Part shown: one piece after another, positions 27,683-36,278 of the stretch
Layout of the letters: the number at the start of each line of letters is the position of its first letter
Numbering within the stretch: the stretch's first letter is position 1
From: Pseudomonas chlororaphis
GTDB taxonomy: Bacteria > Pseudomonadota > Gammaproteobacteria > Pseudomonadales > Pseudomonadaceae
NCBI GenBank assembly: GCA_001023535.1
Contig: CP011020.1
Location: 5,020,501 to 5,084,500, forward strand
DNA length: 64,000 bases
Direction: 5' to 3'
The notes under the pieces: model-generated
Told to the model about the DNA's origin: nothing
Database searches by the model: none
What the model saw: only the letters and a program-made list of their open reading frames with translations
Position numbers and translations under genes: made by a program

Positions 27683-28597
27683 ATGAATCGTAATGACCTG
27701 CGGCGTGTCGACTTGAACCTGTTGATCGTGTTCGAAACACTGATGCATGAGCGCAGTGTGACCCGTGCGGCCGAGAAATTGTTCCTCGGCCAGCCGGCCA
27801 TCAGCGCCGCGCTGTCACGCCTGCGCAGCCTGTTCGATGACCCCCTGTTCGTGCGCACCGGCCGCAGCATGGAGCCTTCGGCCCGGGCGGTGGAGATATT
27901 CGCCCTGCTCTCCCCAGCCCTGGATTCGATTTCCACGGCGGTCAGCCGCGCCGCGGAATTCGACCCGGCCACCAGCACCTCGGTGTTTCGGATCGGCCTG
28001 TCGGACGACGCCGAATTCGCCCTGCTGCCGATGCTGCTCAAGCGCCTGCGGGCCGAAGCCCCCGGCATCGTGCTGGTGGTGCGCCGCGTCAACTACATCC
28101 TGATGCCCGGCCTGCTGGCCTCTGGGGAAATCTCCATCGGCGTCAGCTACACCGACGACCTGCCGGCCAACGCCAAGCGCAAGGTCTTGCGGCGCAGCAT
28201 GCCCAAGGTCCTGCGGGCCGACACCGCGCCGGGACGCCTGACCCTGGACGAGTTCTGCGCCCGCCCCCATGCGCTGGTGTCCTTCGCCGGCGACCTCAGC
28301 GGCTTTATCGACGAAGAACTGGAAAAGCTCGAGCGCAAGCGCCACGTGGTATTGGCCGTACCGCAGTTCAACGGCTTGAGTACCTTGCTGGCAGGCACCG
28401 ACATCATCGCCACCGTACCCGACTACACCGCCGACGCCCTCACCGCCGCCGGCGGCGTGCGCGCCGAAGACCCACCAATACCGGTGCGCAGCTTCGAACT
28501 GCACATGGCCTGGCGCGGCTCCCAGGACAACGACCCAGGGGAGCGTTGGTTGCGGTCGCGGATTCAGATGTTTTTTGGCGATCCCGATAGCTTGTAA
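27683..28597 (+). CDS. LysR-family transcriptional regulator
   Basis: This 304-residue protein has a wHTH at residues 8-66 (SVTRAAEKLFLGQPAISAALSRLR) and a LysR effector domain. It is divergent from the quinone-oxidoreductase-like gene with 257 bp between starts. ATG 27683 has AGGA 6 nt upstream. Its C-terminus ends MFFGDPDSL, and the same peptide ending recurs as an isolated remnant at 34156-34197, so this chromosome region has been rearranged. Immediately downstream lies a truncated RidA gene on the opposite strand. Confidence 0.9.
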   Translation: MNRNDLRRVDLNLLIVFETLMHERSVTRAAEKLFLGQPAISAALSRLRSLFDDPLFVRTGRSMEPSARAVEIFALLSPALDSISTAVSRAAEFDPATSTSVFRIGLSDDAEFALLPMLLKRLRAEAPGIVLVVRRVNYILMPGLLASGEISIGVSYTDDLPANAKRKVLRRSMPKVLRADTAPGRLTLDEFCARPHALVSFAGDLSGFIDEELEKLERKRHVVLAVPQFNGLSTLLAGTDIIATVPDYTADALTAAGGVRAEDPPIPVRSFELHMAWRGSQDNDPGERWLRSRIQMFFGDPDSL

Positions 28598-28626
28598 ATG
28601 GAGCTCCAGTGAATTCCATAAAAGCA

Positions 28627-28746
28627 GAGCTGGCCACTGACATAGACCACCCCGCGGTGCACCACGTCGGGTACAGAGTCGCCGCGCGGCGCGAGCGGTT
28701 CGGGGAGCGCGACACCGATTTGGGCAAGCTTTGCGCACGAGATCAT
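28627..28746 (-). pseudogene. Truncated RidA/YjgF-family gene (first 40 codons only)
   Basis: The frame starting at 28746 reads KLAQIGVALPEPLAPRGDSV then VVYVSGQL. This matches the N-terminal strand of RidA-family (reactive enamine/imine deaminase) proteins. After residue 40 the similarity stops abruptly and the frame continues only briefly into DNA flanking the LysR stop codon. The remaining 80 or so codons of a normal RidA are missing, so this is a deletion remnant. Its break lies within 30 bp of the LysR stop. Confidence 0.65.
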
Positions 28747-28809
28747 GTGGGTTCCTGGTGATAGACAGACCGTCGGGAGCCGACAGCCTACTATCCGGAA
28801 ACCTGCGGT

Positions 28810-29358
28810 TTACTTGCCCAGAATGTTCTCCAGCGCAGCGGTATGGCCGGCCGGGTCGTTTTCGCTGGACATCACTTCGATGATGGTGATCTTCTGATCG
28901 CTCATCGTCATCAGCGAGGCCATCAGCAGTTTCAGGCCGTTGAAATCGTCGGTGCCGTCCAGGCGGTACATCCTCAAGCCGTTCACCTGGATGGTCTTCT
29001 CGCCAGTCATGCGAAAGTTGGGTGAGGCGGCCTGCTGCTTATCCTTCAAGGTATCCACGGCAATGCGAAACGCAGCGTCCGGGGTGGTACCCGCAGTCGG
29101 CGCCGGACCTTCGGTAACGATGATGGCCCGCTCGCTTTTCGGATCGAAGTACATCGTGCCGCCGTTCTCGCTGTTCAAGATACGGGCCTCGACGCCTTCC
29201 AGCACGAAGTTCAGCTTGCCGCCTGCCAGGGACACCGATTGCGTGTCCGATACCGCCGTAGCGTTAGGCGAGGCAGCAACTGCCATGGTGGCCGAGCCGC
29301 TCAAGGCAGTAAGCACGCACAAGGAAAGGGTCCAGCCCAACAGCAAATGCTTCGACAT
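28810..29358 (-). CDS. Exported hypothetical protein
   Basis: This 182-residue protein has a signal peptide (MSKHLLLGWTLSLCVLTALSGSATMAVA) and a mature domain of mixed alpha/beta character (KLNFVLEGVEARILNSENGG, then ITIIEVMSSENDPAGH). I do not recognise a characterised family; the small periplasmic fold recalls DcrB-like proteins, without proof. It is a single gene, located between the RidA remnant and the Lrp gene. Confidence 0.75.
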   Translation of the reverse strand: MSKHLLLGWTLSLCVLTALSGSATMAVAASPNATAVSDTQSVSLAGGKLNFVLEGVEARILNSENGGTMYFDPKSERAIIVTEGPAPTAGTTPDAAFRIAVDTLKDKQQAASPNFRMTGEKTIQVNGLRMYRLDGTDDFNGLKLLMASLMTMSDQKITIIEVMSSENDPAGHTAALENILGK

Positions 29359-29758
29359 TGATAGCGCCTTATTTTTCAGGCCATCGAATACCGATGACCT
29401 GTCGCGCGAACAGCCTAGCTTACTTGCGTGCCCACTTGTCCAGTGATGTTGTTCACAGCCGCAGCGTGTCGCTTTTATTTGCGGTCAACTTGGGGTTGAT
29501 ACCCTTCGCGAGGAGCGCCCGTAGTTCTCAACTCTCGACGTATTGAGTGCGTTTTCACGCAGCCTGGGCCGAAAGCTGCCATTCGCGGGAGCAAGTGTAT
29601 TAAGCCAGGGATCACGTAATGTGGAGCTTTTATCTGACGCTCAGCTTGCGCTTCGTCTCAGCTAACTCGCGCATATGGAAGCGCTTTCAGCAGATGCTTA
29701 TGACGACGGACGTGGCGGTAAGGTTTTAGAGCCTTGTTCAGCCCAGAACGTCCGATCT
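29359..29758. other. Intergenic region of 400 bp without a gene
   Basis: No plausible coding frame. It should contain the promoter of the exported protein gene near its left end and the 3' end of the Lrp transcript at its right end. I saw no hairpin or repeat of note. Confidence 0.5.
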
Positions 29759-30259
29759 TCAATCCTTGCTCAATTTGGGTATGGCCATACGGCTACCCGC
29801 TTTGATTTCGCGCAAAGCCAGACTCGACTGAATAGACGCGATGCCGACCTGGCGCCTCAGCACTTGCTCGATAAAGTCGCTATAGCTATCAAGATCCTCG
29901 GCCAACACTTGAAGTACATAGTCGGCATCTCCGGTGATCTTGTGGCAAGCCAATACCTCTGGCAATTGCGCAATCACTGCCTCGAAGGCGTCCGGAGCGT
30001 GATCGGCATGGGTGGAAAAGCGAATGTGCACGAATGCCATGATATCCAGCCCGAGCATTCGCCGATCAAGGTTGGCTTGATAGCCCTTGATGACACCCGC
30101 CTCTTCCATTCGCTTGCGCCGCCGCCAGCACGGAGTAAGGCTCAACGACAGCCGTTCACTGAGTTCGGCATTGGAAATGTTCGCGTCCTCCTGCAACAAC
30201 TCAAGAATAGCCAGATCGGTTTCATCGAGACTGATGCGTTTGGATATTTTTTTCTGCAT
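29759..30259 (-). CDS. Lrp/AsnC-family transcriptional regulator
   Basis: This 166-residue protein has an N-terminal HTH (residues 10-60, DLAILELLQEDANISNAELSERLSLS) and a C-terminal RAM (ligand-binding, oligomerising) domain (MAFVHIRFSTHADHAPDAFE...ITGDADYVLQV). ATG 30259 has AGGAG about 7 nt upstream. It is divergent from the amidohydrolase-ornithine cyclodeaminase-permease genes. A local Lrp sensing an amino acid and controlling that catabolic set is the simplest reading. Confidence 0.92.
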   Translation of the reverse strand: MQKKISKRISLDETDLAILELLQEDANISNAELSERLSLSLTPCWRRRKRMEEAGVIKGYQANLDRRMLGLDIMAFVHIRFSTHADHAPDAFEAVIAQLPEVLACHKITGDADYVLQVLAEDLDSYSDFIEQVLRRQVGIASIQSSLALREIKAGSRMAIPKLSKD

Positions 30260-30378
30260 GAAACCACTCCTGAGTAAAAACTTCCGAATAATCCGCCAAA
30301 TCGTGGAAAGAAAGCAAAGAAAGCGCAGCCATGCCGGAACAGAATATTTGCACTGGCTCACATTAACGGATGCGCAGA

Positions 30379-31413
30379 ATGTTTACAGTTTTCAGTGATT
30401 CCCACCGGTTGCACCACGGCACCGAATTGAAAGACGGCGCGCTCAAACCGTCTTTCGAACAGCCGAGTCGGGCCGACACGGTGCACAACCGCGTCAAACA
30501 GGTTGGACTTGGTCAGATCATCGAACCGCGCGCTTTTGATCGCTCGTGCTACGTCAACGCGCACAGCGAGCGCTACGTCAGTTTTCTGGAAAATGCCTGG
30601 AGCGAATGGTGCGCAACCGGTCGCACTCACGATGCCTTGCCGCTGGTATGGCCGGTGCGCGATCTGGCCGGCGAAGAGGTGCCAACGTTCATCGATGGCA
30701 AGCTTGGCTTTTATGCCATGGACGCTGGCTCACCCATTACCGCAACGACCTGGCAAGCCGTGAAAACCAGCGCCGATATCGCCCTCACCGGCCTGGCCCT
30801 GCTCGATGAAGGCCACGACAGTACCTTCGCCCTATGCCGTCCACCTGGTCATCACGCCGCACGCGAATACATGGGCGGTTATTGCTACCTCAACAACGCC
30901 GCCATTGCCGCGCAGCAGGCCATCACCCAAGGCGCCAAACGTGTCGCGGTGCTGGACGTCGACTTCCATCACGGCAACGGCACGCAGAACATTTTTTATC
31001 AGCGCAGCGACGTCATGTTCGTGTCGCTGCACGGCGAACCGGCGGTGTCCTACCCGTATTTCTCGGGTTACGGCCACGAAGTCGGCGCAGGTGCCGGCGA
31101 GGGTTACAACGTCAACTATCCCCTGCCGAAAAACACCACCTGGGAGAGCTATCGCAACGCCCTGCTCCATGCCTGCAAAAAACTCCAGCAGTTCTCGCCG
31201 CAAGTGCTGGTGATTTCCTTGGGAGTCGACACGTTCAAGGACGATCCCATCAGTCACTTCCTACTGGAAAGTGAAGACTTCATTGGCATCGGTGAACTGA
31301 TCGCGAGCGTCGGCTGCCCGACCCTGTTCGTGATGGAGGGCGGCTACATGGTCGATGAGATCGGCATCAATGCCGTCAACGTACTGCACGGTTTCGAGAG
31401 CAAACGCAGCTGA
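30379..31413 (+). CDS. Histone-deacetylase-superfamily enzyme, acetylpolyamine amidohydrolase-like
   Basis: This 344-residue protein begins like the Pseudomonas acetylpolyamine amidohydrolases (FTVFSDSHRLHHG). It has the class II HDAC active site: H158-H159 in RPPGHHA, metal ligands D195 and H197 in DVDFHHGNG, and a third Asp in VDTFKDD. The family removes acetyl groups from acetylated polyamines or related amides, releasing the free amine for catabolism. ATG 30379 is chosen to match the family N-terminus; ATG 30370 would add three residues. It is the first gene of an operon with ornithine cyclodeaminase. Confidence 0.9.
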   Translation: MFTVFSDSHRLHHGTELKDGALKPSFEQPSRADTVHNRVKQVGLGQIIEPRAFDRSCYVNAHSERYVSFLENAWSEWCATGRTHDALPLVWPVRDLAGEEVPTFIDGKLGFYAMDAGSPITATTWQAVKTSADIALTGLALLDEGHDSTFALCRPPGHHAAREYMGGYCYLNNAAIAAQQAITQGAKRVAVLDVDFHHGNGTQNIFYQRSDVMFVSLHGEPAVSYPYFSGYGHEVGAGAGEGYNVNYPLPKNTTWESYRNALLHACKKLQQFSPQVLVISLGVDTFKDDPISHFLLESEDFIGIGELIASVGCPTLFVMEGGYMVDEIGINAVNVLHGFESKRS

Positions 31414-31462
31414 GCCCCCCACGCTCTACAACCTTTCAATGCCTGGATCGGAGAATAAGAAC

Positions 31463-32515
31463 ATGACGCTTTTTATAGATGTCGATGATGCTGCACGCTT
31501 GTTCACCCAAGTCGGTATCCGCCGCGCCATCCGCGAAATGGCGGGCTACATCGAAGCCGACTACGCACGCTGGGCGCAGTTTGATAAATCACCGCGCACG
31601 GCCAACCACTCAACAGACGGCGTGATCGAGTTGATGCCGACCGACGATGGCCAGCAGTACTCGTTCAAATACGTCAACGGCCACCCCAACAACGGCCAGC
31701 AGAATTTACTGACGGTCATGGCCTTCGGACTTTTGGCGGATGTGCAGAGTGGCTATCCTACCCTGCTCAGCGAACTCACCCTGACCACCGCCGTGCGCAC
31801 AGCAGCCACCTCCGCGTTGGTCGCGCAATCGCTGGCTCGCCCCGGTGCGACCTCGATGGCCCTGATCGGCAACGGTGCCCAAAGTGAATTTCAGGCGCTG
31901 GCCTTTCATGAAATGTTGGGCGTCAACGAAATCCGTATTTTCGATATCGATCAAGAAGCGTCCCTCAAACTGAAGCACAACCTCGCGGCGTTCCCGGACA
32001 TCGAAGTGATTCTGGCCAGCTCGGTGAAGGACGCGGTCAAGGGCGCGGACATCGTCACCACAGTCACCGCCGACAAAGCCTACGCAACCATTCTGACGCC
32101 CGAGATGATCGAGCCCGGCATGCACATCAATGCGGTCGGTGGTGACTGCCCTGGTAAAACCGAACTGCACGCCGACATCCTGCGCAACGCCCGGGTCATC
32201 GTCGAGTTCGAACCGCAAACTCGCATTGAGGGCGACATCCAGCAACTGGAAGCCGACTCCCCGGTGATAGAGTTTTTCCAGATTGTGCAGGGCGAAGTGG
32301 CCGGACGCGAAAACGATATGCAAGTGACAGTGTTTGATTCGGTGGGCTTTGCCTTGGAAGACTTTTCGTCACTGCGCTATCTCAACGACCTGGCTCAGGC
32401 ACAGCAAATCGGCCAGCGTGTCCACCTGGTCCCGACGCCGGCCAACATCAAAAATCTATTCCAACTGCTGGATCCACCACCGGCCAAAGCCTCGCGTCTA
32501 CGCACCGTCAGTTGA
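31463..32515 (+). CDS. Ornithine cyclodeaminase / mu-crystallin family protein
   Basis: This 350-residue enzyme has the OCD Rossmann domain (MALIGNGAQSEFQALAF) and catalytic Asp segment (NAVGGDCPGKTEL). Members convert L-ornithine to L-proline and ammonia with NAD as internal redox cofactor; relatives reduce cyclic imines or act on alanine. ATG 31463 has GGAG 9 nt upstream, 49 bp after the amidohydrolase gene. Together with that gene it could turn acetylated diamines or ornithine derivatives into proline. The substrate is inferred, not shown. Confidence 0.9.
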   Translation: MTLFIDVDDAARLFTQVGIRRAIREMAGYIEADYARWAQFDKSPRTANHSTDGVIELMPTDDGQQYSFKYVNGHPNNGQQNLLTVMAFGLLADVQSGYPTLLSELTLTTAVRTAATSALVAQSLARPGATSMALIGNGAQSEFQALAFHEMLGVNEIRIFDIDQEASLKLKHNLAAFPDIEVILASSVKDAVKGADIVTTVTADKAYATILTPEMIEPGMHINAVGGDCPGKTELHADILRNARVIVEFEPQTRIEGDIQQLEADSPVIEFFQIVQGEVAGRENDMQVTVFDSVGFALEDFSSLRYLNDLAQAQQIGQRVHLVPTPANIKNLFQLLDPPPAKASRLRTVS

Positions 32516-32527
32516 TCGGTGATGACC

Positions 32528-32551
32528 GCCCTTCGCCGCTTGGCGAGGGGC
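32528..32551 (+). terminator. Hairpin after ornithine cyclodeaminase gene
   Basis: A 10-bp stem with one G-U pair (GCCCTTCGCC / GGCGAGGGGC) and a 4-nt loop starts 12 nt after the stop. It may partially separate expression of the downstream permease. Confidence 0.6.
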
Positions 32552-32658
32552 CATTCACCCTCCAAGCATCGTCTTGATTAGCCGCTGCTTCTCTAACAAA
32601 AACGCTCGACATCCACTTTCTGCCAAAACTCAAAAACATAAAATCAAGAGGTTTTGCA

Positions 32659-34074
32659 ATGAAATCGAACCCTTCCGGGCTGCTTGAACAGCCCGCGTTG
32701 CAGCGCACGCTCAGCAATCGTCACATCCAGTTGATGGCCATGGGCGGTGCCATCGGGACCGGCCTGTTCATGGGCTCCGGGAAAATTATCGCCCTCTCCG
32801 GGACGTCGATCATCCTCATCTACATGATCATCGGTCTGTTCGTGTTTTTCGTCATGCGCGCCATGGGCGAAATGCTCCTGTCCAACCTCAACTTCAAAAC
32901 CTTTGCTGACTTCGCCGGCGCCTACCTCGGCCCGCGCGCAGCGTTCTTTCTCGGCTGGTCGTACTGGCTGAGCTGGAGCGTAGCGGTGATCGGCGACGCC
33001 GTCGTGGTCGGCGGATTCTTCCAGTACTGGTTTCCGGATATGCCGGCGTGGATACCCGCCGTCGGCATGCTGGCGACACTGTTCGCGTTGAATGTGCTCA
33101 CGGTCAGACTGTTCGGTGAGGTGGAGTTCTGGTTCGCGATCATCAAGATCATTGCCGTCGTGACCCTGATCGGCGTCAGCACCGTGTTGATTGCCAGCTC
33201 CTTCGTCTCCCCCAGTGGTGTCACCGCATCCCTGAGCCACCTGGTGGACAAACAGGCGGCTTTCCCTAACGGATTGCTTGGCTTCTTCGCCGGATTTCAA
33301 ATGGCGATCTTCTCCTTCGCCGGCACCGAGCTGATCGGCACCGCCGCCGCTGAAACCCGCTCGCCGGAGAAGACCCTGCCCAAAGCCATCAACTCTATTC
33401 CGCTGCGGATCATCCTGTTCTACGTCCTCGCGCTGAGCTGCATTATTGCCGTGACATCGTGGCAACAGGTTTCCCCCGTCAAAAGCCCTTTTGTCGAACT
33501 GTTCCTCGTCGCCGGGTTCCCCGCAGCGGCCGGTATCGTCAACTTCGTGGTCCTGACCTCGGCGGCCTCATCGGCCAACAGCGGTGTATTTTCATCGAGC
33601 CGCATGCTGTTCGGGTTGGCGAATCAAGACAACGCTCCGGGTATTTTTCGGCGTCTATCAGGCAACAGCGTGCCTTTGCTGAGCCTGGCCTTCACAACAC
33701 TATTGATGCTGCTGGGTGTGCTCGTGCTGTTCATCGTTCCGGAAGTCATGACGGCATTCACCATCGTTTCCACCGTGTCTGCGATCCTGGTGATCTTCAC
33801 TTGGTCAACCATTCTCGCATCTTACATTGCCTACCGCAAAAAGCGTCCCGAGCTTCATGCCAAATCTGCTTACAAGATGCCCGGCGGCGTTCCAATGGCA
33901 TGGTTCTCAATGGCTTTTCTGGGCTTCGTTCTCTGCCTGCTGGCATTAAGACCTGACACCCGCGTTGCCCTGTTGGTCATGCCGGGGTGGTTCATATGGC
34001 TGGCAATTGCTTATCAGTTAACACGTAGGTGGAAGCCTGAAACCGCAGTTGAATCGGCAAACCAATTCGGTTGA
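32659..34074 (+). CDS. Amino-acid permease, APC superfamily, CycA-like
   Basis: This 471-residue permease has 12 hydrophobic segments. It matches E. coli CycA (D-serine/D-alanine/glycine transporter) closely at conserved blocks: NRHIQLMAMGGAIGTGLFMG, RAMGEMLLSNL and NFVVLTSAASSANSGVFSSS. The last of these is a CycA-type signature. It is preceded by the OCD gene and a hairpin, and probably supplies the amino-acid substrate of the module. Specificity for D-amino acids or glycine is inferred from similarity and could differ. Confidence 0.9.
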   Translation: MKSNPSGLLEQPALQRTLSNRHIQLMAMGGAIGTGLFMGSGKIIALSGTSIILIYMIIGLFVFFVMRAMGEMLLSNLNFKTFADFAGAYLGPRAAFFLGWSYWLSWSVAVIGDAVVVGGFFQYWFPDMPAWIPAVGMLATLFALNVLTVRLFGEVEFWFAIIKIIAVVTLIGVSTVLIASSFVSPSGVTASLSHLVDKQAAFPNGLLGFFAGFQMAIFSFAGTELIGTAAAETRSPEKTLPKAINSIPLRIILFYVLALSCIIAVTSWQQVSPVKSPFVELFLVAGFPAAAGIVNFVVLTSAASSANSGVFSSSRMLFGLANQDNAPGIFRRLSGNSVPLLSLAFTTLLMLLGVLVLFIVPEVMTAFTIVSTVSAILVIFTWSTILASYIAYRKKRPELHAKSAYKMPGGVPMAWFSMAFLGFVLCLLALRPDTRVALLVMPGWFIWLAIAYQLTRRWKPETAVESANQFG

Positions 34075-34100
34075 GCTGCTCTAACGAACCCTCTGCGCTG

Positions 34101-34127
34101 GAGGGCTGTAACAAAGAGACAGCCCTC
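34101..34127 (+). terminator. Rho-independent-like terminator after permease
   Basis: A 9-bp stem (GAGGGCTGT / ACAGCCCTC) with a 9-nt loop is followed by TATTTG, starting 27 nt after the stop codon. Confidence 0.7.
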
Positions 34128-34155
34128 TATTTGAATCGCTGAGAAGTCGTCCTAG

Positions 34156-34197
34156 AGCCGAGTCAAAATGTTCTTCGGCGACCCCGACAGCCTGTAA
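34156..34197 (+). pseudogene. Remnant of the 3' end of a LysR-family gene
   Basis: The frame reads SRVKMFFGDPDSL then stop, preceded directly by a TAG codon. The intact LysR gene at 27683-28597 ends SRIQMFFGDPDSL. DNA differs mostly at third codon positions, so the remnant comes from a diverged homologue or allele and not from a recent duplication. It marks the right end of the amino-acid/polyamine module. Confidence 0.6.
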
Positions 34198-34481
34198 TCG
34201 AGCGTCACCAACCGAACCCAGCAAACACGCTGACGGCGAAGTCCCTGATCTCTGCGTGGAAGTCAGGGCATCGAGCAAGGTCGGCAAATCCCCCTCCAAG
34301 ATTGGCGATTGAAGCATCCATTTTACGGCCACGTGTATTTGAGCATGGGGCGGCGTCGCACGCCGTGCTGATGGTGTTCGCCCAGAGCATGATGGGAACC
34401 GCTCAAACCGCCTACCCTGCCACCCCTGTTAAAGGCGTAATCCTTAAAAACTAACCACCCGATCCCATGGAAGCACCCTAC
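34198..34481. other. Intergenic sequence without a supported gene
   Basis: A 61-codon minus-strand frame here has no recognisable domain. It may contain more scar DNA from the same rearrangement that left the LysR remnant. Confidence 0.4.
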
Positions 34482-35075
34482 ATGCCTATCGACTTCAGAC
34501 CCGCTCAAGCCTCGGACGCGCACGATATTGCGCGCTTCTTTCAACTGACATCGGAGGGCATGGCCGATTACATATGGAGCAAGCTTGCCGCACCGGGAGA
34601 AGCGTTGCTGAGTGTCGGTGCGTCTCGCTATTCCAGGGAACACGGCGACTTTTCCTACAAGAACTGCCTGATGGCCACTTTCGAAGGGCGTGTCATCGGC
34701 ATGATGCATAGCTATGCCTTGCGCGCGGCCCCTGACGGGCCTGTCGAGACCGACCCGGTCCTCGCGCCTTATTCCGACATGGAAATACCCGATACCTTGT
34801 ACATATCCAGCCTGGCTCTGGACGAGGCCTGGCGCAACCAGGGGCTGGGCGTCAAGTTTCTTCGCCACGCCCAGCAGCGCGCCGAAGACTCTGGGCTGGA
34901 GGGGCTATGCCTGATCGATTATGCAGAAAACCACGGTGCCCGCCGATTCTACGAACGGCATGGTTTTCAAATTGTTAAAACCTGCCAGATCGTTCCGCAC
35001 CCGATGCTGGGCGTAACCGGTGAAGCCTACTTGATGTATCGCCCTACCCAAAACGTGCTCGAGAAAAAACCATGA
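34482..35075 (+). CDS. GNAT-family N-acetyltransferase
   Basis: This 197-residue protein has a GNAT fold. Motif A is LYISSLALDEAWRNQGLGVKFL (Q-x2-G-x-G/A type acetyl-CoA loop), followed by ENHGARRFYERHGFQIV, the motif B signature. ATG 34482 is preferred over 34467 since GGAA lies 9 nt upstream. It overlaps the cupin gene by 4 bp (ATGA). The substrate is unknown; pairing with a cupin suggests small-molecule modification. Confidence 0.88.
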   Translation: MPIDFRPAQASDAHDIARFFQLTSEGMADYIWSKLAAPGEALLSVGASRYSREHGDFSYKNCLMATFEGRVIGMMHSYALRAAPDGPVETDPVLAPYSDMEIPDTLYISSLALDEAWRNQGLGVKFLRHAQQRAEDSGLEGLCLIDYAENHGARRFYERHGFQIVKTCQIVPHPMLGVTGEAYLMYRPTQNVLEKKP

Positions 35076-35431
35076 ACAAGAAACTGACCGTATTCCGCGA
35101 ACTGGATATCCAACCGGTGCGCGACCTTCCCTTTTTTGAAGAAGTCCTTGAAGGCACCCCTCACACGCTGACGTCCAAGTACTATCACGATGAACAGCAA
35201 GGTCGCATTTCCGGAGAATGGGAAGCCAGCACCGGAGCGTGGCGCATCGACTACAAGGTTTGGGAGTTCTGCCATGTCCTGAGTGGACGCTGCGTCATCG
35301 AGCTTGAAGGTTGCGCCCCGCTCACACTGGCCGCTGGCGACACGTTCATTATCGAACCGGGCGCCAAGGGGACATGGACCGTGCTGGAAGACATGAAAAA
35401 GAACTTCGTGATCCTCTTGCCCGCGCAATAG
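35072..35431 (+). CDS. Small cupin-domain protein (DUF861/cupin_3-like)
   Basis: This 119-residue single-domain cupin has the core WEFCHVLSGRCVIELEG, then AGDTFIIEPGAKGTWTV, then a closing strand NFVIL. This resembles cupin_3 proteins such as the EutQ and ureidoglycine aminohydrolase half-domains. The classical two-His/one-Glu metal set is incomplete: a single H in the first motif and no clear H in the second. A binding rather than metalloenzyme role is therefore possible. It is translationally coupled to the GNAT gene. Confidence 0.82.
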   Translation: MNKKLTVFRELDIQPVRDLPFFEEVLEGTPHTLTSKYYHDEQQGRISGEWEASTGAWRIDYKVWEFCHVLSGRCVIELEGCAPLTLAAGDTFIIEPGAKGTWTVLEDMKKNFVILLPAQ

Positions 35432-35446
35432 AGCCCTGTGTTCACG

Positions 35447-35472
35447 GTCGTATCGGAAACCACCGATACGAC
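35447..35472 (+). terminator. Hairpin terminator after cupin gene
   Basis: A perfect 10-bp stem (GTCGTATCGG / CCGATACGAC) with a 6-nt loop lies 16 nt beyond the stop codon. It isolates the following seven-gene operon from upstream transcription. Confidence 0.7.
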
Positions 35473-35600
35473 TGGCCAGCACATCCCTTCTTCCTGGGCG
35501 TCCACGACCCCACCCGTCATTAACCCTTCTTCACCTTCAGACTTCGTTAAGAAACGGCACGGATACTTCGCTCAAATCCATTGAGGGAGGCGTTCTGCCC

Positions 35601-36278
35601 ATGCCCGAGTCCGATTGGAACATCCCCCTGCCCCTGCACTTTGGCCAGGCTGAAACACCCCTGATGAGCCTGTCCGGTGCAGAGCACGGTGACGCTCAGC
35701 GAGCCGTATTCGAAGCGTTTATCCAACAGCGTTTTCGCAAGGCCCACGGTGCCGACATTCGTCAGTTCATGCCCCAGTTGTTGGGCGTGCACAACGGCAC
35801 TGGCGAGCTCTGCGCGGTGGCCGGCCTGCGCCGCGCGCACCTTGAGCCGCTGTTTCTCGAACGTTACCTGCAAGCGCCGATCGAGCTGCTGGTCAGCGCA
35901 GCCGCCGACCGTACGGTGGACCGTCGCGTGATCGTCGAGGTCGGCAATCTCGCGGCCAGTGACACCGGCAGCGCCCGTCTGTGCATCATCGCCATTACCT
36001 ACCTGCTGGCCATGGGTGGGCTGGAGTGGGTGACTTTCACCGGCAACATCGGCCTGGTCAACAGCTTCCACCGCCTGGGCCTCAAGCCGGTGACGCTGTG
36101 CGCCGCCGACCCCGAACGCCTGGGCGAGGAGCGCCATCACTGGGGCAGCTATTACGAAAGCAAGCCCTGGGTGCACGTGGGGAACATCCGTGCCGGGTTC
36201 ATTCATTTACGCAACATCGGCTTGTTCACTCGCCTCGGTTTGCCCACGTCGATTGAAGGTGCCTGCCATGTCGCTTGA
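35601..36278 (+). CDS. Thermostable-hemolysin-family (T_hemolysin) protein, acyltransferase-like
   Basis: The 225-residue protein matches the T_hemolysin family by its central block VIVEVGNLAASDTGSARL and by FTGNIGLVNSFHRLGLKP. This block looks like the GNAT/acyl-homoserine-lactone-synthase fold (a conserved EVGNLA strand then an NSFxRLG helix). There is no signal peptide, so a direct lytic role is doubtful; an acyl- or aminoacyl-transfer role is my inference. It is the first gene of a seven-gene overlapping operon and overlaps the acyl-ligase gene by 11 bp. Confidence 0.85.
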   Translation: MPESDWNIPLPLHFGQAETPLMSLSGAEHGDAQRAVFEAFIQQRFRKAHGADIRQFMPQLLGVHNGTGELCAVAGLRRAHLEPLFLERYLQAPIELLVSAAADRTVDRRVIVEVGNLAASDTGSARLCIIAITYLLAMGGLEWVTFTGNIGLVNSFHRLGLKPVTLCAADPERLGEERHHWGSYYESKPWVHVGNIRAGFIHLRNIGLFTRLGLPTSIEGACHVA

